Assembly (NCBI GenBank): GCA_011503125.2
Contig: WWBZ02000001.1
Location: 5,580,001 to 5,644,000 of the forward strand
From: Botryosphaeria dothidea
Lineage: Eukaryota; Ascomycota; Dothideomycetes; Botryosphaeriales; Botryosphaeriaceae
Direction of reading: 5' to 3'
Length of the DNA: 64,000 bases
In this document: positions 24,461 through 35,368 of the stretch, in pieces
Layout: each line of letters opens with the position of its first letter
How positions within the stretch are numbered: the first letter of the stretch is position 1
Made by a program: the position numbers and the translations under genes
The notes under the pieces: model-generated
Database searches by the model: none
Seen by the model: only the letters and a program-made list of their open reading frames with translations
What the model was told of the DNA's origin: nothing

Positions 24461-25885
24461 CTAGCTTGGAACGTCTGGTTCCACCACTCTTTCTCTTGGA
24501 TTTGAGTCCCAACCCACATATGGCCATCCATTTGGCAGTGTCGAAAAGGGGGGCAGAATATAACGCCCATCGCACATGCCTATCTCCTGGCATTTCAGAT
24601 CGCATAAACCGAACACGTTGCAGTAGCATTCTGCTGCCGACGGACAATGAATGGGTGGTTTTCCGAATAAGACTGTACGGATGCGTTAGTGATACCATGG
24701 AAGCCACAATTGAACGCATCATCGCCCGGATACTGCTACAACAATTGATGCCCAGAGCGCCGGACTCGGAAGTACACGCACACAGGAGGGCGAGACAGCA
24801 TGCACTGCATATGCGAATACGCCCGGACAAGCAGCAAAGTAGCGAAATCAATAGGCCAGCAGCTGTAGCAGCGGAGCACTGCGACGTTGACGCAGCATGT
24901 CGTTGAATCAAGTTGGGCAAATTGATGCCCGGTGCTGGTCGGGCAGATTGATGTTGGGACAGAGTTGGGCAAAAAAAAAAAAGAGGTAGTGGTGGTGAGG
25001 CATTGGATACTTACTATGCCACGAATATTCCATCACGCGTCCACTGATGGCGTCTGTCAAGGGCGTCTTTGCCAGCCAATTTCTCAGCCGCATATATTCT
25101 TCCTTTGGGATCTCGTGCACCTTGTCCCTCGTGAGCGCAAATTGTGCGCAGCAGCTGACGCCCACCTCTTCCGGCACCTCACGATCGTCACCAAAAATCT
25201 CCTTGAAAGCGTGGAAGTATGAATTTCCCGCGTGACCTTGCTGTTGCTTCTCGCGCGGATCATTATCGTATGGCTTGATCTCGTTCGGACATCCCAGCTG
25301 CCAGGCGCAACGAAGGTTGACGTAACCTTCCTTCTCGAGGTAGGGCACCTGGAAGTTCCGTAGCACCATCAAGCCGTCATAGTCAGGATCGTCGTTGTGC
25401 CATTGGTATCGTGTCGGATGCAGAAATAGCATGTAGTCGGGTAGGTCATCATAATGGTCTATAATGAAGCTGTGGAAGCACGAGACACGGTCAGCGGGAC
25501 ATGTCGTGGAGGGCTGCGGGCTGGACCAACAGCTAATTCAGCACACATACGTGAGGTACACCATCGACTCCCGCCCTTTATTTGACGGCACCGTCAGCTC
25601 CGCCTTCGGATCATCCACGATGTATTGGTATTTTGTCCAGTCCGAAAAGTGGTCGTACAGCCAGTCGACATCGTCCTTCTTCTGGCTCGCGACGACGAAG
25701 GCCTTCTCGCCCTCGCGGGTCGCGGGCGTTTGAGCATAGGTGCCGAGGTCCTCCTCATACGTCAGGTCTTCCGTAGCGTCATTGAAGACGGTGCCTCGCT
25801 GACGATTGACCAGGTAGCCGACGATCAGGACGAGGATCAGAAGGTAGAGGGCGAGGCGGATGTTTGAGCGGCGGCGGGGGCGCAT
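24461..25885 (-). CDS. DUF3431 family type II membrane protein
   Basis: Three exons: 25551-25885, 25015-25469 and 24461-24672, with introns of 81 and 342 nt, all in phase, 333 aa. The N-terminus (MRPRRRSN) is basic and followed by one hydrophobic anchor at about residues 10-26, so the protein is probably type II in the Golgi or ER. The luminal part has the family's conserved features: FVVASQKKDDVDWLY near the start, GNSYFHAFKEIF, SCCAQFALTRDKV, GRVMEYSWH, then across the long second intron ILFGKPPIHCPSAAECYC and GRYILP. The function of DUF3431 is unknown; many members sit near glycosyltransferase genes. Exon 3 was found only by following the family: donor GTAAGT at 25014, acceptor TACAG before 24672. 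The 342-nt intron is unusually long for this window. Confidence 0.88.
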
Positions 25886-26799
25886 TTTATTGGTGTCGCG
25901 TTTTCATGGCCGGACGGTCGGAAGAATAATGTTTTGGTGTTTAGGGGACCATTTGATGAGGTGTCCGCGAGCAATCCGGGAGGCCGCGTGGCTGCGTGGT
26001 GCGGCCAGTTGTGCTTCATCCCTGATGCTCATCAAGGCGTTCACAAGAGTGCGAAACGCGCTTGCCACGACCCTTTCCCGCGGTTTTCTGACCGGCGCCA
26101 GCCGCGATCAGGGCGCAACGCATTTCTGCCTACGCCGACCCCGACACACGCGCATGCCGATGACAATATCCAGCTGCGACGACCGTCATCTCCAATCTGC
26201 CGCACAAGCTTCGCGAAGCTCCTGAGCTAAGCATATGCAAGGCACGACGGGTGGCGAGAAATGCCGTCCCACGCGGCTCTGGAATCCGATACTCGACCTT
26301 TCCCGTGAAGTGGGGTCGATGCGACTTCAAAAAACCCTGGCCGGCAATAGTGGAGAGACACGTAAGTTTTAGCATTCAAGCGAAAGCTCGCTGTTGATGT
26401 CAAAAGCTAGCTAGCTGCGTGGCTCAGTACATAAGAGATAACTCGAGTGGTATCCAACTAAACAATTCCGTTTCATGTAAATTCCTTCACGCCAACGCCG
26501 ACTCCCAAGCTGCGCGAGGACCCGAGGCTGCCATGTGATGATGATGGTGATGATGATGATGCGTACAGTCGTCCGTCCCTCTATGGCGGGCAATTATCCT
26601 CCTCTTGAAGGCGGGTGTATAAAAAAGCAGTTTGAAGAAAGCAAATGTACGGCCGTCTATCCATAGGGTAATGGATCTAACGTGTGAAACAAGACAAGAC
26701 CACCGGGGCATCATGAATCGCTCGTAGCGTTTTAAGCTTCCCAAAAGGACCAAGCCCGCGGTCGATCGAAGTGCATAGTCGTAGCATCTCACACCACGA
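25886..26799. other. Upstream region of the DUF3431 gene
   Basis: No supportable gene. A short TGATGA-type microsatellite lies around 26,535-26,562. Otherwise nothing recognisable. Confidence 0.5.
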
Positions 26800-27240
26800 T
26801 CATGACATCTCCATGCCTTCCATGTCCCGCATCAGCACCGCCATTTGTGCGCGTTTTGCTGCCTCCGCGACCAGGTTGTATTCGTTGAGGTACGACATGG
26901 TCTCCTGCGCCGTGCGGCCAGCGTTATCACGGTTCGGCCGGTATTCCCAGCTGGTCGATCTGCTGGCCTGCGGCTGGGGGCGCTGGGGTTGTGCGGTCTG
27001 GGCTGCCGCCATGTTCTCGGGGTGTAACGAGCCGAAGAAGTGGCCCTGCTGGACAGGCGACGAGGGCGGCATGGGGACGCCAGTTTGCGACTGGGATTGC
27101 TGCACGGCGCCGGGAATTGCAAAGGCAGACGGAGTAGCGAGAGTTGAGAGGCTACTTGAGCTTTGCGAGGCCGAGCTGACTTGCGAGCCGCCGGCAACAG
27201 GGAAGGACGGTCGCTGCTGTCTTGAGCCGGTGGCGTCCAT
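26800..27240 (-). CDS. Small Ser/Gln-rich protein with a C-terminal helical segment, unknown function
   Basis: 146 aa from ATG 27240 to TGA 26800-26802. About 100 residues are low complexity (Ser, Gln, Pro, Ala). The last ~40 (AQETMSYLNEYNLVAEAAKR onward, ending MRDMEGMEMS) look like a conserved amphipathic helix and not chance sequence. I do not recognise the family. It is divergent from KTI12 with about 590 bp between the two starts. It could be a small subunit of a larger complex; that is only a guess from the architecture. Confidence 0.5.
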   Translation of the reverse strand: MDATGSRQQRPSFPVAGGSQVSSASQSSSSLSTLATPSAFAIPGAVQQSQSQTGVPMPPSSPVQQGHFFGSLHPENMAAAQTAQPQRPQPQASRSTSWEYRPNRDNAGRTAQETMSYLNEYNLVAEAAKRAQMAVLMRDMEGMEMS

Positions 27241-27832
27241 GGTGTTGAAGGTCTGATGGGGAGGGCGACAGGAGGACGGAAGAGGCGTGGGTGTTCGAAA
27301 GAGAATTCGGTGTCTCTACTTTTTCTTTATAGGGTTATGCAGACCCCGGAGGAGGCGGTCGGAGGGATGGCAGGCTACTGAATTGGGAACGGAAGCGGAC
27401 CCGCAAGCGAGATATGCGAGAGTCGGTAGGCGGCGTGGTGGATGGAGCGGGCTAGGATCGGATGGCGTGTCGAGAAGCTGGAGAGTCGCTCAGCGCCGAG
27501 GCTTCTATGGTAACGCGGACAGGCTGGTCTCTAGGCGCGCATCGGACGATCGAACAGCGTGCAGACAGAGGGTGTGCAGGCGCTTTATGAGAGGCCGCTG
27601 CGGCGCTTGGGCAAGGCGATCTTGCCATGCCCGGTCGCACCACAATTGTCTGCACTCGCCGAGGCACACCCTACCCTGTCCCGGCCGACCCCCACATGGA
27701 GCACTCGTGCGCGCCGGCATCTGCCCTGGCGTCGAAGGCTTTCTCTCGGCAAAAAAGCCCTTTGCCGCCGACGTCCGCCGCCGCCGCAAGCACCAGAGCA
27801 CCCCAGAGTCCCAAGGACGCTGCCGCCCAGCG
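27241..27832. promoter_or_regulatory. Divergent intergenic region between the Ser/Gln-rich gene and KTI12
   Basis: 592 bp separate the two start codons. Overlapping frames on both strands here have no domain. A pyrimidine/purine-skewed stretch precedes ATG 27833. No clear TATA box. Confidence 0.45.
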
Positions 27833-28896
27833 ATGCCGGTGAGTGCTGCCCGCTGCCCGCTAGATTGCGTGCATCGCTGAATCTGCCTAAACACCCCAGC
27901 TCGTCCTGATTTCCGGATACCCCTCGTCTGGGAAAACCCACCGCGCCCTGCAGCTGCTCGACTTTTTCCGCGAGAAGATTGCGAAGCTGGCCCCGACAGA
28001 TGCACGCATTGCGCGCCTGAAGGTCCACCACATCAATGACCAGACACTCGGTCTCGCGCGCGATGTCTACCACACGGCCCGCGCAGAGAAGGACGCGCGC
28101 GCCACTGAGGCATCTGCCGTGAAGCGTGTCTTGGGCCGCGACGATATCGTCATTGCAGACGGCATGAACTACATCAAGGGCTTCCGCTACCAGCTATACT
28201 GCGAGGCCAAGGCCATGCAGACCCCCAACTGTGTTGTAACTCTCCCCACTCCCCCTCTCTCTGACCCTGCTGATAGTCCCAGAGGTGCATGTAGGAACGC
28301 CTGTCGACAGGTGCCGCGAGATCAACCAACGTCTTCTCGCCGACCCGAATACTGACGGAGGCTACGTCGAGGAGGACTTTGAGAACCTGGTATTCAGATA
28401 CGAGGAGCCCAATGGCATGACGCGCTGGGACAGCCCTCTCTTCACCGTCGTGTACGATGACGAGACACCCCCATTAGAGCAGATCTGGGACGCCATGGTG
28501 GGCAATGACGGCAAGGCCAAAGTCGTGAGGCCAAACGCTGCAACGGTCTTGGTAGGCCTTTCAGTGACATCATTATTATTCGTGTCATACTAACATGTCG
28601 CCATCCAGAAACCAGCCACCGAACAAAACTACCTATACGAGTTGGACAAGATCACCTCTGACATCGTATCACACATTGTGTCCTGGCAAAAGGACCACCC
28701 CGGGGAAGAGGGTGGCGAGATCACCATATCGGATGCTGAAAATGTTGTGCAGCTCCCAGCATCTTCCGTATCGCTTCCGCAACTGCAGCGCGTCCGGAGG
28801 CAGTTCATCACCTTGAACCGGCAGCACACCCTGTCGAAGTCCCGCATTGGGGATTTATTCGTCGATTATCTCAACGACACATTCCAAACGTCATGA
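27833..28896 (+). CDS. KTI12: Kti12, Elongator-associated P-loop protein
   Basis: Four exons: 27833-27838, 27900-28235, 28285-28551 and 28609-28896, with introns of 61, 49 and 57 nt, 298 aa. The first coding exon is only ATG CCG, joined to CTC GTC CTG, giving MPLVLISGYPSSGKTH, the expected Kti12 N-terminus with its P-loop at residues 8-15. Other family stretches: DDIVIADGMNYIKGFRYQLY, HVGTPVDRC and FENLVFRYEEPN, then a C-terminal helical domain (QLQRVRRQFITLNRQH). The last intron has a perfect TACTAAC branch site at 28588-28594. Kti12 binds tRNA and Elongator and is needed for wobble U34 modification; it is related to the selenocysteine-tRNA kinase PSTK. Exon 3's acceptor (after cagag, 28284) is set by frame and family. 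Confidence 0.94.
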
Positions 28897-29954
28897 AGCT
28901 CGGCGGCACGATCCCTCATGGCTATGTCTTGCATCGGACGTCATATGGCGGGGTTCTCACCGCGGACCGACCTCTAGCACGCGACGCTCTTCTAGAATAT
29001 CGTGACATGAATAATGGAGCTATCTAGGGCGTCCACCACTGACGCAAACCAGGGAATTCCAAGCGCAAGCTTCGGATACGGCACCGGCCCCATATCGGCG
29101 AACCGGCGTTTGAAGTCAACTTTGAATAAGCATCCGCTTCTCCAGCTTTCTCCAAGCCTATCTCCGCAATTGCGACGGCCAAGCGGATCGGCGCAAAGGT
29201 AGTGGGGGGTGGACACGTATGCAAGCAGACCGTCTCTTGTCTCTTGTCTCTTGTTAGGCCACCTATTTTACGAGACAGATAGAAACCAAAAGGATTCTGG
29301 GGGATCAGATGAGACATTGTCATTTAGGCCGCGCCTATCGGGATGCTTTATCGGGGCATTCCAGCCCTTGACTCGCATCATCTGCCCTGCATGACGACAG
29401 GTCGCATATATGCTGACAGAAAAAATAAAACGCCACCTTCTGCATCCGGCGTGTTCTCGTGACTTGATTCACGTTGCCGCCATTCCCCATCCGTTAACTT
29501 CGCGAATTGAAATCCGCACATTGGATGACATCAAGCTTTTGGACGCAGCAAGAAATGTTTCGAACAGAGATCCACCCCATCTGAACCGGGAAACGAGCAG
29601 CGGAGCATCTTGTGCCGAGATGTCCCGAAGCAAGCCTCCCGCTGCCCTTGTGCCTCGGCGATCCACTCGGATGTGGGGTCTCCACAGATCGGCAGTGTGG
29701 GAGAGCTCTCCGCCCACCAGGCTTTTGCGCCTGCAGTCCCTTGTGGAGCATGTCCCCACTATGAACGCCGCTCGAGAAGCGAGCTGAGTAGCCGCATCGT
29801 CTGGTCGACACGCAATCCACCAACGAGCGCCCCAGCAGCGCCTGAGGGGCTTGACTTCTTCCGGAAGCACTGGCATGTGCAAGCAGCCGGGAGAAAGAAG
29901 AGCTAAAACGTCCCGCAAGCGCAACGCCGCAAACCCCGAGCTCAGGCTATCACA
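28897..29954. other. 1.06-kb intergenic region
   Basis: No supportable gene. It contains a short direct repeat of tctcttg at about 29,225-29,251 and overlapping frames on both strands (29,410-29,924) without domains. It includes the promoter of the downstream isomerase-family gene. Confidence 0.5.
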
Positions 29955-30719
29955 ATGTCCGAGCTAGGCAACTATCGCAGCCTCATCATCACATCCCATC
30001 CTGGGCCCTCGAACATCTACATCCTCACCCTCTCCTCGCCCCCGGAAAACCGCATCACCGCGGCCTTCGCCCAGGAGCTCATCCGCGCCCTCCGCGCCAT
30101 CGAGTCCGCCATCCCACCGGGCGCCCCGGGCGCCATCATTACCCGCGGCGCCGACGCCAAATTCTGGTCCACCGGTCTCGACCTGCGCGAAGTGGACCGC
30201 ATCCCGTCCGCCAACAACGACGGCTTCTATCCGCTGCTGGCGGCCTTGCTGGATCTGCGCGTCCCGACCATAGCGCTGCTGACGGGCCACACGTTCGGCG
30301 GCGCCTGCCCGCTCGCCCTCGCCCATGACTATCGCATCATGAACGCGGACCGCGGCTTTTGGTGCATGCCCCCGGTCGATTTGGGTCTGCATTTTGATGG
30401 GATTGGCGCGCTGTTGAGGTTTAAGCTGGCGCCGAGGACGGCGAGGAAGATGTTGCTGGAGGGGCACAGGTGGACAGGGAAGGAAGCGTGCGAGGAGGGT
30501 ATCGTGGATGCTGTGGCAAAGCCGGGGGTGATGTTGGAAGAGGCGGTACGCTTGGCGGAGAGGGTGGCGCCGAAGGCGGCGAAGGGCGTGTACGCGCTGT
30601 TGAGGGCGGAGCTGTATGGGGAGGCTGCGGAAGCGTTTAGGAAGATTAGTTGGGTGCATGGGAGAGAGACGAGAGGGTACTTGCCTGGGGCGGAGAAGGC
30701 AGCCAGGGCGAAGATTTGA
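29955..30719 (+). CDS. Enoyl-CoA hydratase/isomerase family protein, Eci-like, possibly peroxisomal
   Basis: 254 aa, single exon, ATG 29955 after cacaATGTCC. It has the crotonase fold: NRITAAFAQELIRAL, the oxyanion-hole segment FWSTGLDLREVD and the second one HTFGGACPLALAHDYRIM, followed by MPPVDLGLHF. This pattern is closest to delta3,delta2-enoyl-CoA isomerases, which move the double bond so unsaturated fatty acids can enter beta-oxidation. The last three residues, AKI, are a weak PTS1-like signal, so peroxisomal location is possible but not certain. It could instead be a hydratase of unknown substrate. It is the last intact gene before the transposon tract. Confidence 0.85.
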   Translation: MSELGNYRSLIITSHPGPSNIYILTLSSPPENRITAAFAQELIRALRAIESAIPPGAPGAIITRGADAKFWSTGLDLREVDRIPSANNDGFYPLLAALLDLRVPTIALLTGHTFGGACPLALAHDYRIMNADRGFWCMPPVDLGLHFDGIGALLRFKLAPRTARKMLLEGHRWTGKEACEEGIVDAVAKPGVMLEEAVRLAERVAPKAAKGVYALLRAELYGEAAEAFRKISWVHGRETRGYLPGAEKAARAKI

Positions 30720-31327
30720 TGGAGGTGCGGAATGGGAGAGCGGCGTTATGGTAAGTTGACCTTTCTTAAGTTTGCGAAATTCGCCACGGCAAACTGCGCA
30801 TTTTTTTATCGAGGAGGTATGCTACCATTTTTTTCACTGGGAACAGCAATTCAACACTAATCACTAATTGTGAGAAATCCAGGTTTGTTCGTATGGTATC
30901 ATCAACTTACTGATGAAAATGTACCGTTTCTGAAGATGAGTGAAGCAGGGCCATATCTATCCTGAGCAAATTCTTGAACCCCCCTTGACATTTTTGCCCT
31001 CCATATTTTGAGTTGTGATGGAAATGTCACGGGGACATGCGCTTAGTCTGACTGAGCGGCCTTGGAGAACGGAATACCAGTTCGTGCGTGATCCTTGGGA
31101 AGATCGTCTCACCTTCCAGAGCCCTGTACCGCTACGCACGTTATGCCGTAATTGGTGGAGGATAGGGTGGAGACATTCTTCGCAACAAGGGTCTGGAGGT
31201 AGATTCGGCGAGAAGCATATGCGGCTTACATGTGCAGAAACAGTGCGCGGCCGTAGAACTCCGTGAGCCTCGACAAACTGCACCATCCTACCACATCCCT
31301 CCCTTGTCAAAAGAGCGCAATCCAAGA
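30720..31327. other. Upstream region of the HET pseudogene
   Basis: No gene seen. Moderately AT-rich sequence with T-runs around 30,800-30,840. It is not RIP-like: CA and TG are common. Confidence 0.5.
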
Positions 31328-33100
31328 ATGCCTCAACGCCGGTACAACGTTCATCAAGTGAGCTATCCAATAAGACTATACCGTGATCGACTGCACAAGC
31401 CTCTACCTTCTGGCCGATTTATCCGACTTGTCAAGCTTTTGCCCGCACTGAACGCGAAAGACCCGATTCGATTCTTCGTCAAAAACCACTCACTTGACGA
31501 TGCACCACCATACGAAGCACTCTCGTAAACTTGGGATCTTGACTCATCTGCCACTCCGTTAGATCACGAAACAGGGCAGCCTAGAATTCTCAGAAACCTT
31601 AAGAGTGCGCTGCGACGTCTTCGACAGCAACATCATCCACGACAACTTTGGATAGATGCCATTTGTATCGACCAGAGCTCTGACTTGGAAAAAAAATCAC
31701 CAAATACCTTTCATGAGGGAGATATTCCGGAAAGCCGAACAGGTCCTCGTTTGGCTGGGCGAGGAGGCTGATGATAGTGACGAGGCAATGAGAGTCCTAT
31801 CGATGCTTACAGAGAAACACGACATCAAAGACGCAATTGGTGAGTAAAGGGCCACAACTCTGCCTTGCGACACTCTCTAATCACGCATTAGGTTTCAAAA
31901 GCTATGCAGACCTAGATGCGGGCTATGTTTGTGATGCTTTGGCGTTTCTCATGAACCGTCCTTGGTTTTCACGCGTATGGGTCCTCCAAGAGGTCACCGT
32001 AGCCAGACATGCGACAGTCTTGTGCGGAAGCTCTCAAGCTCCTTGGAGAGCATTTTCGCGAATGGACCATGAGTCAATCAATATTCTTCGCTTCTGTCTC
32101 GGTGACGATTTTCAGAAACTCTGGGTGGTCGAACAGTGCCGCACGCCCGACACCTTGCCAAACCTTCTACACCGCACATTGGGAAGCGTCTCATCAGAGC
32201 CGAGAAATAAGATTTATGCCCTCTTTGGGCTCCTCAAAGCCGAAAGCGATCCTAGCAAGTCGCCTCCATTTGAGATTGACTACACAGTGTCTCTCGCGAG
32301 CCTCTATCGGGACGTGACGAAATGGTGCATTTCACAACAGGGGCAAAGCCTTAATTTTTACTTGGAACTAGCTAGCACAGCTCATAGGACTCCTGGTCTT
32401 CCCTCCTGGGCTGTTGATTGGAGCATCCCCAGAAAAGAACGGCATTTGTGGTCATCTCGTATCCGGGCGGTCGACCTGGGCTCTGCACAGACAAACGAGA
32501 TCACTCATATTCGTTCTTTGGATCAAGTAGGTGATCCTAACCATCTGTTCGTGAATGGAGCCTGGGTTGATCTCATTGCCCACACCGGTGACCCATCCCT
32601 CCTGGATTCAGAATTGAGCATGCTCGGTGCGCTCGATATACTTTTCTCAATAATTCGCAGTTGGCAGGATATGGTTGTCGAAGAAAATATCATGAAAAAG
32701 ATTGTTCGAGGCGACCATGAGGACATACCTGACGTCTTCTTTCGAACTTTGCTGGCGTATATGGCTTGGAACTCCTACCCCGTACAACGGGAGTACGGTC
32801 GGCAACATTACCTGGAGATGTGCGGTTATATTGAGCTTAGGAAGCTTCAAGCATTGGTTCCGGAGCAAGAGTTTCCTACCGCTCGGTACATGCCCGAAAA
32901 ATGGGACGACGTCCTTCGCCGAGCTTGTTCCAAGAGGAGGATGTGCGAGACAGCTTCCGGTCGACTTGCCATGTGTCCAGCTGGGACAGAGTCTGGTGAC
33001 ATTGCTGTGCAGCTGGGGCAAACGGAATATATTTACGTCTTAAGGCCCCGAGATAGCAATTTCTCACTCATAGGAATGGCCTATATCTATGGTAGGTATT
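31328..33100 (+). pseudogene. Broken HET-domain (heterokaryon incompatibility) gene
   Basis: The reading starts at ATG 31328 and shows a HET domain: APPYEALS, TWDLDSS, LWIDAICIDQ, VLVWLGEEADDSDEA, then FMNRPWFSRVWVLQE-like sequence after a putative intron (GTGAGT near 31,842, acceptor near 31,893). Three breaks are seen. A TAA at 31,526-31,528 replaces the Tyr normally found in the YEALSYTW core. A frameshift lies at or near the run of eight A at 31,689-31,696. The 3' end is cut by a LINE at about 33,101, just after GMAYIYG, where family members usually carry a few more conserved residues. HET proteins trigger cell death after fusion of unlike strains. The nonsense change is not the C-to-T type made by RIP. 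The 31,893-33,100 part is otherwise open. Confidence 0.85.
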
Positions 33101-33623
33101 AAAAACATGACCACGCCAAAAAATCGACCCCAAGCTACGGCGCCGGGAGAAGGGCCCCAGGGACTCTCCTAGGCCCAGCGAGACTCAAAACACCACTCAG
33201 AGTAGCTGTAGCCGCGTCGTGGTTGATGTAGAGGCCGCAGGAAGGGGCGAACAGCCCCCTCCAATAACCACCTCTACCCAACCACAACGCACCCCCAATA
33301 AACCGCAGGGCACCCAGTACAGCGTAGAATACGTTAAAAGAGCCTCAAAGACAGCAGATACCCTCCTCTAAGCCCTATAAGCATCCGCTAGCCTCCCTTC
33401 AGTCCTCTCTAGCCAGGTGAAAAATTTTCTCGATATTACCAAGATAATCTTCCAGGATTATATCTCTATATACTAGGAGGTAAACACCAAGGAACCCGGC
33501 CTTAAGGATATCCTTAAGGAAGTGCAGCAAGTCCAGAAGATAGTTAGCCGACTCCAGACTACCCCTACGCCCGTAGTACCTAGCTAGGCCAACATTGCAG
33601 CCCGAGCAGTCCTAAAGCCTCCT
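33101..33623 (+). mobile_element. Tad-like LINE, 5' fragment d (least mutated copy)
   Basis: It begins with the conserved LINE 5' end (aaaaacatgaccacgcc), which recurs in mutated form at 38,644, 40,936, 60,848 and reversed at 57,970. It covers the 5' end and the start of ORF1. CA and TG are still frequent, unlike the other copies, so this fragment shows the pre-RIP sequence best. The possible ORF1 ATG is at 33,106. It interrupts the HET gene on the left and is cut on the right by a Ty3/gypsy LTR at 33,624. Confidence 0.75.
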
Positions 33624-34305
33624 TGTTACGGTTTGAACCCTGAGGGTGCCTTGGATGGATCCTGCGGCGAGACCTTAGGTTGAGAGGACCCTGAAGCTCA
33701 ACAAGAAAACTCTGCAACTCGCTACCAGCAAAAGGAACCCTAGAGAGATATATAAGCAGCGCTATCTTGCTTAAAACCTTGCTTCCTTTTCTCTTTAGCT
33801 TAGTCTTCTCGTAGATAGTAATGCTACTGCATTTCCGCGAGTGCACCGGATGCAAGCTATTACATTAGACTAAGCTCCTCTTTCAAACCACTAAAGCTCG
33901 ATAGCATAGTGGGGGTTAACTGTAGATAGCCGCCTTAGGGCCTCGCTCAGTCAGTAAAGAGTACGACAATAACCGAACGATGCGATAATACGATACGCAA
34001 CGACTACGACGGTTCCCCTTCCTCTATACGCTATAGCTCCCACGTAAGCACTACGTTCTCATTCTCCTTTCCTCTATACGCTATAGCTCCTACGTGAGCA
34101 CTACGTCCTTATCCCCTTCCTCTAAGTTTAGGATAGTAGCTAGGCTCGTTGCTAGTTGACTATACCTGGGAAATCGTTCAAGAAGGTGTCCGTGTAGGTA
34201 CTTGAGAAGGTTCCCGAAGGAAGTCCTTTAATAAAACGACGGTGTGGCGTTTAAGAAGGCACGAAGAAGTCCCTAAAAGAAGATCTAAAAGAAGATCTTA
34301 GAGAG

Positions 34306-34401
34306 GACACCTAAGAAGACACCTAAGAAGACACCTAAGAAGACACCCAAGAAGACACCCAAGAAGATACTTAAGAAGACGCCCAAGAAGACACCTAAAA
34401 A
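34306..34401 (+). repeat. 12-bp tandem repeat in gag, eight units
   Basis: Units of the form gacacctaagaa repeat eight times with small changes. The same place in copies 2 (about 43,593-43,640) and 3 (about 50,377-50,424) has about four units, so the number varies between elements. Confidence 0.85.
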
Positions 34402-34996
34402 GACGTCCTAGAATGGACGACCAACTAATAGATGAACCGCAAGAGGCCCCACAGCGCGAACAAGAGGACCCACCGCAATAGGCGAACCAACTATTTATAA
34501 TGGTTACTTAGCTATAGACACGAATAGATAGCCAGGCTACTACACTAACAACAAGGCAGCCTAGCGTAGAAATAGCTACGTCCACTCCGACGGCTTAAGT
34601 ATAAACCCTACCGACCGTAATTGCTAAAGCGGTTACTTAAGCGCTTACGGTAAGTTAAAGGCTAAGAAAAATTCTACCCGAACTAGTAGAATTTAAAGAA
34701 GAGCGAAAGAAGCTAGAAGCCTAGATTAATTAAGTAAATTAGAAACTTCGAATCGATTACGTAAGCTACCTAGAAACGATATAAGTAGCGTTACTATTTA
34801 ATTAGCTACGAGAAACCGCGCTTACCTACTTATAACTATAGTAGAGATTCTTAAGCTAGACGGCTATAACCTAGAACCTATTCGAATAGCTAAGGGCCGT
34901 ATTTAGCGACCTATATCGCGAGGAAAAAGTACGTCGCGAGCTCCGAGCCCTATATTAAAAAGGTAGCCCCTTTAGAGAATACTTCGTAAAGTTCCG

Positions 34997-35368
34997 TGTT
35001 ATAAACGTAGCTTACTTAGACCCCTTACCTCTTATTTACCTTCGTTAATTTAAAATTTAGATCTAGACTTACCTACTTATAAATTAGGAAGCTAGTATTT
35101 TAGTTCGTTCTTTATATATATAAAGCTCGTTCCTCTATTTTATAGTTAGCTCTTTAGTCTAGTAATAAGTATTCCTCGCGTATAACTTAGTACGCCTTAA
35201 ATTAGATCTTACTCGCCTCTCTTATTCCTCGTCCCTCACCCCTTATCTCTTATACCTCGTACTCTCGCCCTTTAAACTATACCCTTATACTTTAGTATTA
35301 CTTTACCTCTACTATCTTTACCGGCTTCGTTACCTCGTCTCTCCGCCTCCTAAGGTCCGTTTATTATA
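34997..35368 (+). mobile_element. Solo LTR of gypsy family B
   Basis: 372 bp beginning TGTTATAAACG and ending TTATTATA. It is repeated with transitions at 35,533-35,905, where it is followed by family B internal sequence. It sits in the gag of chromovirus copy 1, where about 60 bp of host element sequence present in copy 2 is missing. No target duplication is visible. Confidence 0.65.

Noticed and set aside
24279..24920. 213-codon minus-strand frame and a 161-codon plus-strand frame
   Set aside because: The region is explained by the last exon of the DUF3431 gene and its intron, in a different minus-strand frame that matches the family.
31511..31590. Intron at GTAAAC (31,525) that would remove the HET stop codon
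   Set aside because: The sequence after the TAA encodes the conserved TWDLDSS part of the HET core, so treating it as intron would delete the domain.
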